Origin: Acidobacteriota bacterium
GTDB lineage: Bacteria; Acidobacteriota; Blastocatellia; Pyrinomonadales; Pyrinomonadaceae
Assembly (NCBI GenBank): GCA_029777145.1
Contig: JAKOSS010000995.1
Coordinates: forward strand, 1 to 10,593
Direction: 5' to 3'
Length of the DNA: 10,593 nt
The notes beneath the pieces are model-generated. The model saw only the letters and a list, made by a program, of their open reading frames with translations, was not told the origin of the DNA and did no database searches. The position numbers and the translations under genes are program-made. The stretch's first letter is position 1, and the number at the start of each line of letters is the position of its first letter. Shown piece after piece: positions 1 to 5,812 of the stretch.

Positions 1-158
1 CGTACCAAGTCGGCAATCCCTGAATGTTCGACGGAAAGATGTTCTTCGGCGTCACCGGAACGCCCATCTTGAAGATCGCCTTCGTGAACAGCGCATTCGC
101 CGACGCCGAGCCGGTGCCGTTCACGTTCGCGAATCTGATTACAAAATCGTTGATCATT
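1..158 (-). CDS. korA: 2-oxoacid:ferredoxin oxidoreductase subunit alpha, N-terminal fragment (runs off the window)
   Basis: This is the first 52 or so residues of the gamma-domain end of a 2-oxoglutarate/2-oxoacid:acceptor oxidoreductase alpha subunit. The translation starts MINDFVIRFANVNGTGSASA and continues through a KMGVPVTPKNIFPSNIQGLPTWY stretch, with the IQGLPTWY segment highly characteristic of the KorA class. The enzyme oxidatively decarboxylates a 2-oxoacid (usually 2-oxoglutarate) to acyl-CoA, reduces ferredoxin, and normally works with a beta subunit (KorB), which would lie beyond position 1. I chose ATG at 158. A purine-rich AGAAGAGG lies about 15 bases upstream, a long spacing, so the exact start is only probable. 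The next genes upstream on this strand are a small gene pair, then a ferredoxin-containing GltD-like oxidoreductase that probably exchanges electrons with it. Recognition is from motif memory, not a search; substrate specificity cannot be set from this fragment. Confidence 0.87.
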
Positions 159-330
159 ATCGTTGTGAAAAACCTCTTCTTCGACTAAATGCCGACCGCC
201 GTCGCAGCATAGGTACGTTATTTCGATGCATGACCAGCGAGCCAACGTAGATAGCCGGTTCAAAGACGACAGTACACCAAGTGAAAATGGGAGGCGAATC
301 TACAGAAGCTCAGTTCAGCGGCAATTCGAT

Positions 331-762
331 TCAATCAGATGCCGAGCTAGAATCCGATGCGGTTTCTGAATCATTGATAACTTCGACCTCAACCTCATCT
401 CCAACGCGAACCGTAGCTTCGGATTTTGAAAGCCACGGCTTAATCTCGTTTTGCTCGACCTTTAGTTCAGATCCACGCGACACCTTTTCGGTAATGAATG
501 TTGTCAGACCCGAGCCGTACTCCTGCCATTTTGAAACTGCAATCGTAAAACGCTCAAAAACCTGACTTGCCTTGAGTACGACTTTTGTCACGGTTACCGA
601 ACCGAGCACCTCGCCCGTTTCAGGATCTATAACATCCTCGGCTTCTCCAAGGACGTAGAATCGACTTTCGGAATCTACACCCTTTTCACTTCCAAGATTA
701 ATAACTACCGTTGTTGAGTTAATAATTCGGACAATTCGCCCCTTGATCTTAATTCTTGCCAT
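331..762 (-). CDS. Small cytosolic beta-rich protein, FlgT-C-like, unknown function
   Basis: 143 residues, beginning MARIKIKGRIVRI. No signal peptide or membrane segment is visible. Residues 1-65 follow a beta-barrel pattern (GRIVRI..TTVVINLGSEKGV..ESRFYVLGE...DPETGEVLG.VTVTKV). This resembles the repeat seen in the C-terminal domain of FlgT and related OB-like domains, where N-x-G-x-x-x-G-V is followed by an acidic D-P-x-T-G-E-V-L-G turn. The C-terminus is very acidic and serine-rich (VEVEVINDSETASDSSSASD). A longer reading from 801 is possible, but ATG 762 is preferred: it has a GAGAGG ribosome site 6 bases upstream and overlaps the preceding gene by only 14 bases. That overlap suggests translational coupling, so the two products probably act together. 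Base composition is lower in GC than the flanking metabolic genes. No flagellar gene is nearby, so a flagellar role is not implied. Function unknown. Confidence 0.75.
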   Translation of the reverse strand: MARIKIKGRIVRIINSTTVVINLGSEKGVDSESRFYVLGEAEDVIDPETGEVLGSVTVTKVVLKASQVFERFTIAVSKWQEYGSGLTTFITEKVSRGSELKVEQNEIKPWLSKSEATVRVGDEVEVEVINDSETASDSSSASD

Positions 763-1258
763 TCTGATCCTCTCTTGAACTCTTCTGCAGTAACGAAACA
801 ATCGAGCTATACCTAATATAAATCAGTACGACGACGCAAATGATTAAGACGACCCATGCGAAGATTGGGGGATGCTCGCCCGTTAATAAATTGATTGCAA
901 AGCCACTAAGAATGCCGATAGGAATTTCCATCCATAGGTTGGAATTTCGTTCTGTGGCGATCGCCAAATCGATCGTACGCCGATCCAGCGCCGTACGGAG
1001 TTGATTGACAGAAGTCTCCAAATCATGATTTCGTGCCTTCGCCGTCATCAGTTCCACTAAGGTTAATCTATGTCTATCTAACAGAATTGCAGCCATCTCC
1101 GGCTTCGCATAGTCGTCAAGAGAATGTGAAGTCAACCCAAGTAGTTCGTCGATCGACTGCAGCTGCCGCTCCGTTGGATCCGATGGGTAAACGGTTTGCG
1201 GTGACGATCTTTCGCGCTGTATTACGCGTGACTCGACGTTATTGAATTTCTTCACCAT
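749..1258 (-). CDS. Coiled-coil protein with two C-terminal membrane helices, unknown function
   Basis: 169 residues from ATG 1258 (MVKKFNNVESRVIQRE). No clear Shine-Dalgarno sequence precedes this ATG. A TTG-started extension to 1330 would overlap the four-helix-bundle remnant in another frame, so I do not favour it. Residues about 30-115 are helical and charged, with heptad-like spacing (LLDRHRLTLVELMTAKARNHDLETSV), suggesting a coiled coil. Two hydrophobic stretches follow: LWMEIPIGILSGFAINLLTG, and IFAWVVLIICVVVLIYIRY with a short GEHPP turn between them. A charged tail (SSREDQNGKN) ends the protein. A tail-anchored hairpin with its N-terminal coiled coil in the cytoplasm is the simplest topology. 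It overlaps the next gene by 14 bases. I do not recognise a family. The two-helix plus coiled-coil design is seen in several small membrane sensors and effectors, but nothing here proves such a role. Confidence 0.7.
   Translation of the reverse strand: MVKKFNNVESRVIQRERSSPQTVYPSDPTERQLQSIDELLGLTSHSLDDYAKPEMAAILLDRHRLTLVELMTAKARNHDLETSVNQLRTALDRRTIDLAIATERNSNLWMEIPIGILSGFAINLLTGEHPPIFAWVVLIICVVVLIYIRYSSIVSLLQKSSREDQNGKN
769..774 (-). promoter_or_regulatory. Ribosome binding site fixing the start of the 143-residue protein
   Basis: The minus strand reads GAGAGG, followed by a 6-base spacer and ATG at 762. The site lies inside the coding end of the upstream gene, as expected for coupled translation. 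It decides between ATG 762 and the longer reading frame that opens at 801. Confidence 0.7.
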
Positions 1259-1337
1259 AAGCAATGGACCAATGAACCGACGCCACGACACGGGCGTCTT
1301 TCCAGACAGCCATGTCTTCAAAATTGTCAATTTTCAT
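1239..1337 (-). pseudogene. 5' remnant of a four-helix-bundle (S23/IVP-like) gene
   Basis: ATG 1337 opens a 32-codon frame starting MKIDNFEDMAVWKDARV, the typical N-terminus of the four-helix-bundle proteins related to 23S rRNA intervening-sequence proteins (the MKI..FEDL.VW..AR pattern). After about residue 18 the similarity stops, and the frame ends at TAA 1239. The usual family length is about 110-130 residues, so only the first sixth is present. GGGGAG lies about 13 bases before the ATG. The remnant overlaps the start of the coiled-coil membrane gene by 20 bases. I infer that the rest was removed or displaced when the two-gene cassette arrived or through deletion. It could instead be a short leader peptide, but the family-like N-terminus argues for decay. 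Confidence 0.55.
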
Positions 1338-1411
1338 GTGAGGTTGTTTCTCCCCGGTTTTCGAGATCTTCCCCAAAATCCCGCTCGTGAGTTATTAATC
1401 CATCCGACTTT

Positions 1412-1443
1412 CTTGAATCTTGATTATTGAATCTTGAATCAAG
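1412..1443. repeat. ATTCAAG-type direct repeat at the end of the oxidoreductase gene
   Basis: An 11-base unit TTGAATCTTGA occurs at 1413-1423 and again at 1427-1437, followed by AATCAAG. The sequence also contains short inverted arms (TTGATT and AATCAA), so a weak hairpin is possible. It overlaps the TGA stop of the oxidoreductase gene (1439-1441) and precedes the four-helix-bundle remnant. Similar degenerate ATTCAAG text appears at 10122-10155. Confidence 0.6.
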
Positions 1444-3226
1444 AGTTCATGTACGTCTTCGTAACATTGTAAAAGAACTTCTGCATGTCCCAGGCGGCGG
1501 TCGGGCAGCGCTCGGCGCAGAGACCGCAGTGGAGACAGACGTCCTCGTCCTTGACCATCACGCGCGTCGTCTTGAGTTCCTCCGACACGTACAGCGGCTG
1601 CGTCACGTTCTCGGCCGGAACCTTTAGTTTCGCCCGGAGATCATTATCGTTTTCCTCGTTCTTCGTGAACGTGATGCACGACGTCGGACAGACATCGACG
1701 CACGCGTCGCACTCGATGCATTTCGGGCCGTTAAATACCGTCTGGACGTCGCAGTTCAAACAGCGTTCGGCTTCCTTGAACCCCGTCGGTAGATCGAATC
1801 CGAGTTCGACCTCCTTCTTGCGGTCGCGGAGCGTCAGCTTCTTGTCGGCCTGCGGAACGATGAACCTTTGATCGTGCGCGATCTCGCTGTCGTACGCCCA
1901 TTCGTGGATGCCCATTTTCTGGCTCACGAGATTGACGTGCGGCGCAAGGCGTTCGTTGACGTCCTCGCCCTGGCAGAACCGATGGATCGAAACCGCCGCC
2001 TGATGCCCGTGCGCGACTGCCGTGATGATGTTTTCCGGTCCGAAAGCTGCGTCGCCGCCGAAGAAGACGCGCGGATTCGTCGACTGAAACGTCACGCGAT
2101 CGACGACCGGCATGTCCCAGTCACCGAATTCGACTCCGAGATCGCGTTCGATCCACGGAAATGCGTTTTCCTGTCCGATCGCGAGGATCACGTCGTCGGC
2201 TTCGAAGAAGACGTCCGGCTCGCCTGTCGGGACCAGCGAGCGTCTGCCGTTATCGTCGTATTTCGCCTCGACCTTTTCGAACGTCATTCCCTTCAACTTT
2301 CCGTTCTCAAGAACGAACGATTTCGGAACGTGGTTGTCGAAGATCGGGATGTCCTCGTGCATCGCGTCCTCTTTTTCCCACGGCGAGGCTTTCATGTCGG
2401 CGAACGGCGAGCGGACGACGACCTTGACGTCTTCGCCGCCGAGCCGGCGCGAAGTGCGGCAACAGTCCATCGCGGTGTTTCCGCCGCCGATGACGAGCAC
2501 GCGGCGGCCGATCGATTTCGTGTGCTCGAACGCGACCGACGCCAGCCAGTTGATGCCGATATGAATGTTTGTGCCGTCAGTGTCCCAGCGGCCCGGCAAT
2601 TTCGGCAGATCTTTGCCGTGCGGCGCTCCGGTGCCGACGAAAACGGCGTCGTAATCCTGCGCCAGCACCTCCTTCAGGCTGTCGACGTATTTGTTGAAAT
2701 GCGTGTGGATGCCCATGTCGAGGATGTAATTGACCTCTTCATCGAGCACCGTTTCGGGAAGTCGGAACGACGGGATCTGGCTGAGCATGAATCCGCCGGC
2801 CTTTTTCTGTTCGTCGAACAGGTGGATCTCATATCCGAGCGGCGCGAGATCACGCGCGACGGTCAGGCTTGCCGGTCCGCCGCCGATCAGCGCGACCTTT
2901 TTGCCGTTAGGTTTGAACGGCCCGGCCGGCATCATGTGCTTGACCTCGTCCTTGTTGTCGGCGGCGACGCGCTTGAGCCGGCAGATCGCGACCGGTTGCT
3001 CCTCGACGCGTCCGCGGCGGCACGCCGGTTCGCACGGGCGATCGCACGTCCGGCCCAGAATTCCCGGAAATACGTTTGAATCCCAGTTGATCATGTACGC
3101 TTCGGAGTATTTCCCCTGCGCGATCAGACGGATGTATTCGGGAACCGGTGTATGTGCCGGACAGGCATATTGGCAATCAACGACTCTATGGAAATATTCG
3201 GGATCTTGGATATCGGTCGGCTTCAA
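1439..3226 (-). CDS. GltD-like FAD/NAD(P) oxidoreductase with C-terminal 2x[4Fe-4S] ferredoxin domain
   Basis: 595 residues. The N-terminal cysteine-rich domain has C18-x3-C22 and C61-x3-C65-x3-C69, the iron-sulfur ligands typical of the glutamate synthase small subunit and dihydropyrimidine dehydrogenase domain I. The FAD-binding Rossmann motif is IGGGPAS (114-120) and the NAD(P)H motif is IGGGNTA (246-252). The FAD closing motif FFGGDAAFGPENIITAVAHG lies near residue 395. The C-terminal 110 residues add two ferredoxin clusters (CIECDACVDVCPTSC and CLHCGLCAERCP). The protein should move electrons between NAD(P)H and ferredoxin or a partner. There is no GltB large subunit here, and the locus carries korA, so I infer an electron link to the 2-oxoacid:ferredoxin oxidoreductase rather than true glutamate synthase. 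The start is TTG 3226, with AAGGGG 9 bases upstream and no in-frame ATG between it and the promoter. Confidence 0.92.
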   Translation of the reverse strand: MKPTDIQDPEYFHRVVDCQYACPAHTPVPEYIRLIAQGKYSEAYMINWDSNVFPGILGRTCDRPCEPACRRGRVEEQPVAICRLKRVAADNKDEVKHMMPAGPFKPNGKKVALIGGGPASLTVARDLAPLGYEIHLFDEQKKAGGFMLSQIPSFRLPETVLDEEVNYILDMGIHTHFNKYVDSLKEVLAQDYDAVFVGTGAPHGKDLPKLPGRWDTDGTNIHIGINWLASVAFEHTKSIGRRVLVIGGGNTAMDCCRTSRRLGGEDVKVVVRSPFADMKASPWEKEDAMHEDIPIFDNHVPKSFVLENGKLKGMTFEKVEAKYDDNGRRSLVPTGEPDVFFEADDVILAIGQENAFPWIERDLGVEFGDWDMPVVDRVTFQSTNPRVFFGGDAAFGPENIITAVAHGHQAAVSIHRFCQGEDVNERLAPHVNLVSQKMGIHEWAYDSEIAHDQRFIVPQADKKLTLRDRKKEVELGFDLPTGFKEAERCLNCDVQTVFNGPKCIECDACVDVCPTSCITFTKNEENDNDLRAKLKVPAENVTQPLYVSEELKTTRVMVKDEDVCLHCGLCAERCPTAAWDMQKFFYNVTKTYMNS

Positions 3227-3235
3227 CTGCGTGCA

Positions 3236-3241
3236 CCCCTT
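3236..3241 (-). promoter_or_regulatory. Ribosome binding site supporting a TTG start
   Basis: The minus strand reads AAGGGG, then 9 bases, then TTG 3226. No ATG in the same frame is available upstream before the candidate promoter, so this site decides the start of the oxidoreductase gene. Confidence 0.55.
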
Positions 3242-3291
3242 GGAACGTGTCTGAAATTTGAGACTATGTGAACTCTCATCGGGACCAAAAT

Positions 3292-3320
3292 AATATAAGA
3301 GTTTTTTATTCTTACTTCAA
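3292..3320 (-). promoter_or_regulatory. Sigma70-like promoter for the oxidoreductase operon
   Basis: On the minus strand, TTGAAG (3315-3320) is followed by a 17-base A/T-rich spacer and TATATT (3292-3297), matching 4 of 6 and 5 of 6 consensus positions. Transcription would begin near 3285, giving a leader of about 60 bases before TTG 3226. It sits in the only strongly A/T-rich stretch of this intergenic region. Confidence 0.55.
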
Positions 3321-3390
3321 TGTTAAGAGGCGGGTCGAGTCGGGAATGTTGCCGAAAACTTTTGCGCGGTCGGTTCGGCGGGCGTAAGTT

Positions 3391-3918
3391 CTATTTTTTG
3401 AGCACTTTATCGATTTGAAGCCGAAGGAGGCGATCATTCACGACGCCGTTCTTCACGTAAACCAAGCGGCCCGCACGGTTGAAAAGCATCGTCGACGGGA
3501 AGCCGCCGGTGAATCGCGGGGCGATTCCGCGGATCGCGCGCGTGACGTCGCGGCGCTCCTCGAAGTCGAGCAGGTACGAAGGCATCTCGGCGTCGTAGCT
3601 CTTGAGGAAGTCGCTTACTGCGGTGTCGGCGAGCGAGACGTTGTCGATCGATACGATGACGAAATCGAGGCCTTTTTCGCGGTAATCCCGGTCGATCCTG
3701 ACGAGATCCGGGAACTCGGCGCGGCACGGTCCGCACCATGTCGCCCAGAAATTGATGAGCAGCGGCTTGTCGTTGTCGCGGACGAGATCCTTCAGGCCTT
3801 CGGCGTCGAGGATTGTCGTCTTGATCGCATCGGGCGCGACGTCCTTCTGCGCGAATGCAGCCGACGCGAGGATCGCGATCGAGAACACCAATGCCAGGGT
3901 TTTTCTTTGGATACTCAT
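3391..3918 (-). CDS. Exported TlpA-like thioredoxin-fold protein
   Basis: 175 residues from ATG 3918. The frame stays open to 4017, but the ATG at 3918 directly begins a good signal peptide, MSIQRKTLALVFSIAILASA, ending AFAQ, so the longer 208-residue reading is rejected. The mature part has the thioredoxin/TlpA active site WATWCGPC with W61, C62 and C65, followed by an FPDLVRIDRDY helix. The cis-proline region is GGFPSTMLFNRAGRLVY, as in TlpA/ResA/AhpC-like oxidoreductases. It is expected to reduce disulfides or act as a redox relay outside the cytoplasm. The ribosome site is weak (GGGAAACG about 10 bases upstream). A terminator lies between this gene and the DUF4920 gene upstream, so it probably has its own promoter in 3919-4020, which I could not identify. 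The exact partner is unknown. Confidence 0.88.
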   Translation of the reverse strand: MSIQRKTLALVFSIAILASAAFAQKDVAPDAIKTTILDAEGLKDLVRDNDKPLLINFWATWCGPCRAEFPDLVRIDRDYREKGLDFVIVSIDNVSLADTAVSDFLKSYDAEMPSYLLDFEERRDVTRAIRGIAPRFTGGFPSTMLFNRAGRLVYVKNGVVNDRLLRLQIDKVLKK

Positions 3919-4021
3919 CAAAACAAGACGTTTCCCGCGAATCGATGTTGTTTGAGTCGGCCGCCGCGTTCGGTCGTTTCTTTTTCGTTGATCCGCGAAA
4001 ATTTGCCGGTACATCACACTC

Positions 4022-4060
4022 CAAAAACAAAGGACTGCCCACTGCCGGACAGTCCTTTTT
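4022..4060 (-). terminator. Rho-independent terminator after the DUF4920 gene
   Basis: A 9-bp perfect stem, AAAGGACTG (4029-4037) pairing with CAGTCCTTT (4050-4058), surrounds a 12-base loop. On the minus strand it is followed by GTTTTTGG, the expected U-rich tail, 18 bases after the stop of the DUF4920 gene. On the plus strand it also ends in TTTTT, so it may work in both directions. Confidence 0.75.
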
Positions 4061-4077
4061 GATGCAATAAGCGGCGA

Positions 4078-4605
4078 TTACGATTTCTTCATCGTGAGCT
4101 CGACACCCGTCGCTTCGAACGAAACCTCGGTGACCGTTCCGTCGGCGTTCATGTTTTCGAACTTCGCGCCGTCTTCCTCGATCATGTGCTGCACCTGCTC
4201 TTTCGTCAGCGTTTTGACGGTGAAAACGCCTTCGGCTTTCGCGAATGCGCCGGCCGAATTGAGCGGGATGAAGAAACCATGATCCTTCATTTTGACGCGC
4301 ACCGATTTGGCGTCGGCCGCCGGAGCGAGTTCGAGCCAGCAACCTTCGGTCTTGCACGAGCGAACGATCACTCCTTCGACGCGAACCGTCTGTCCGGAGT
4401 ATTTCGCCGGATCCTTCATGACCTTCGCGAGGCTGACTTTCTTCGAATTTCCGAGCGGCGCGCCGCGTTTCAGAAACCCGCTCGTCGGGATTGCTTCGGT
4501 CTTGTCCTGCTCAGTCGGCTTCTTGTCCATCTTCTCCATTTCCTGGGAGAAGGCCGAAAGCGAAAATGCGAATGTTAAAGCGAGAATAGCAAAGAGTTTT
4601 TTCAT
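4078..4605 (-). CDS. Exported DUF4920 protein (OB-fold-like)
   Basis: 175 residues from ATG 4605. A second ATG at 4614 in the same frame lies directly against the GGAG ribosome site (4615-4618). The 4605 start leaves a normal 9-base spacing, so I prefer it. The N-terminus MKKLFAILALTFAFSLSAFS is a clear signal peptide with cleavage near SQ-EM. Residues 70-145 match DUF4920: GQTVRVEGVIV then SCKTEGCWLEL with conserved C84 and C89 and W90, then VRVKMKDHGFFIPLNSAG and a second AKAEGVF strand. The conserved Cys pair suggests metal binding or disulfide chemistry in the periplasm, which would fit the tlpA-like neighbour, but the family has no assigned biochemical role that I know of. A terminator follows. 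It may be co-transcribed with the TonB-C-like gene 69 bases upstream. Confidence 0.85.
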   Translation of the reverse strand: MKKLFAILALTFAFSLSAFSQEMEKMDKKPTEQDKTEAIPTSGFLKRGAPLGNSKKVSLAKVMKDPAKYSGQTVRVEGVIVRSCKTEGCWLELAPAADAKSVRVKMKDHGFFIPLNSAGAFAKAEGVFTVKTLTKEQVQHMIEEDGAKFENMNADGTVTEVSFEATGVELTMKKS

Positions 4606-4674
4606 AATTTTCATCTCCGAAAAAGTTACTAAATGAAGTTTGCCACAGTCGCGTCGGTTCCGAAAGTCGGGCGG

Positions 4675-5616
4675 TTACGACCTGTTGATCATGAGGAACA
4701 CCGACGTCTCAAACGTCATTACAAATTCTTTTGTGAAGTCGACCGGTTTACCGTCGCTTCCGATCGCAGGCAGAAAACGCAATTCACGAGCTCCGGCGGC
4801 GTACGCCGCGACAATCGGACGTTCGACGTCCGAATAAAACGCCATGTCACCGACCGATCCGTCGGCCTTGAAAACTACCCTAAACCTGATCAAACCGCTG
4901 CTATTCGTAAAAGAAGGATTGAATTTCGGTCTTAGCGAGTTTAGTTCGATAGGTGGGCGAACCGAGGCGATCTTCTCAGACTTTTTGAACGCCGATAGCG
5001 GCTCGTAGGTAACGTTGCCATTCCATTTGGGGCGCTTCGCCTTGAGAGCGTCAGTGATCTCCTTGCTGGTTTTCAGCGAACCAAGCTCGATCGGAACGCT
5101 CTGTTCTGGTAGCGGAGAGCCGTCCTTCCTTTCGACGATGGGCGTGCCATTTATCCGGACCGAACTCAGGACATAGGCAATGGCAGGGTCGTCCTTATTC
5201 TCGCCGCTGATCGAAAGCACGAAGTACCTTGATTTGCTCGCGGCTACGATGGTGAGCCGGTACATTCCATCGTTCGAAATAATTGTGCGCATGTCGATGT
5301 TGCCGATCTTGAACGTCGATTCGACGGTTCCGTCGCGAGGCGCACCGCGTGCTTTTACCCATTCCTTGGCACTTGATGTCTTGGTTTGGGAGAAGTGGAT
5401 CGAAACGCCTGAGTCGAAACCGAAAAGCGACGTTCGCGGGTTTTGTCGATCGTCTTCGACTTGAACAAGCGACGACCTGGGCATTCGCAGAACAAATTCG
5501 GAGTTTTCAGTAGCGATTGTCATCCACGCCGATTCATCGATTGCCCGGGATTGCGAATATGAATTTGCGTTCAGGAACGCGACGACAATTAGCGACGATG
5601 TGATCAGAAACTTCAT
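4675..5616 (-). CDS. Secreted protein with degenerate TonB C-terminal-like domain
   Basis: 313 residues, starting MKFLITSSLIVVAFLNANSYS, a signal peptide with cleavage near SYSQS. The middle (about 30-160) is a beta-rich unknown region (ENSEFVLRMPRSSLVQVEDD..., IDMRTIISNDGMYRLTIVAAS). The last 65 residues (GLIRFRVVFKADGSVGDMAF ... VAAYAAGARELRFLPAIGSDGKPVDFTKEFVMTFE) follow the TonB C-terminal pattern: a V-x-F-x-V strand with a DG turn, an A-A-x-x-A-R helix, F-x-PA, GKPV and a closing strand. The protein lacks the proline-rich spacer and the uncleaved anchor of true TonB, so it is probably a periplasmic or surface protein using this fold for interaction. The start is supported only by a modest GGTGA just upstream. 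It is divergent from the beta-barrel gene, sharing a 196-base intergenic region. Confidence 0.8.
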   Translation of the reverse strand: MKFLITSSLIVVAFLNANSYSQSRAIDESAWMTIATENSEFVLRMPRSSLVQVEDDRQNPRTSLFGFDSGVSIHFSQTKTSSAKEWVKARGAPRDGTVESTFKIGNIDMRTIISNDGMYRLTIVAASKSRYFVLSISGENKDDPAIAYVLSSVRINGTPIVERKDGSPLPEQSVPIELGSLKTSKEITDALKAKRPKWNGNVTYEPLSAFKKSEKIASVRPPIELNSLRPKFNPSFTNSSGLIRFRVVFKADGSVGDMAFYSDVERPIVAAYAAGARELRFLPAIGSDGKPVDFTKEFVMTFETSVFLMINRS

Positions 5617-5706
5617 TTGTCACCATCCGTGTTCGGTGTTCGTTGATTTGTCTCGGGTCCGTCGTTCGGAGGTTCGAGTAAAGTGCGCAACGGTTTGCGG
5701 TGAATC

Positions 5707-5722
5707 GGTTTTGCGCAAAACC
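5707..5722. promoter_or_regulatory. Perfect 16-bp palindrome in a divergent promoter region, candidate operator
   Basis: GGTTTTGCGCAAAACC is its own reverse complement. It lies between the divergent genes starting at 5616 and 5813 and overlaps the candidate -35 box of the plus-strand gene. Related half-sites occur just upstream (GTGCGCAACGG and GGTTTGCGG around 5681-5700), which suggests a cluster of sites for a dimeric regulator. No regulator gene is seen in the window. Confidence 0.4.
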
Positions 5723-5739
5723 AAAGACTCGGCTATCCT
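5711..5739 (+). promoter_or_regulatory. Possible promoter of the beta-barrel gene
   Basis: TTGCGC (5711-5716), a 17-base spacer, and TATCCT (5734-5739) are loose matches to the sigma70 boxes. Transcription would begin near 5746, 67 bases before ATG 5813. The -35 box lies inside the palindrome, so a bound protein could block or modulate it. Confidence 0.3.
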
Positions 5740-5812
5740 TTCAAAATCCAAAAACCAAACTCGCGGGATCGATCGATTCCGCTCAACAGATCTTTTCAGA
5801 CAGGAGAGTATC

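Noticed and set aside
331..801. Assignment of the FlgT-C-like protein as a flagellar component
   Set aside because: Only a short beta-strand pattern is shared, there is no signal peptide as FlgT has, and no flagellar genes are in the window.
1259..1330. TTG-initiated N-terminal extension of the coiled-coil membrane protein
   Set aside because: This stretch in the other frame encodes the four-helix-bundle N-terminus, which better explains its coding character.
1868..3079. 403-codon plus-strand open frame opposite the oxidoreductase
   Set aside because: It is antisense to a strongly conserved enzyme. Its translation is rich in D, R and V with no fold-like pattern, as expected from GC-rich codon complementarity.
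3434..4357. 307-codon minus-strand frame spanning parts of the tlpA-like and DUF4920 genes
   Set aside because: It is out of phase with both genes, crosses the terminator between them, and has an arginine-rich, low-complexity translation.
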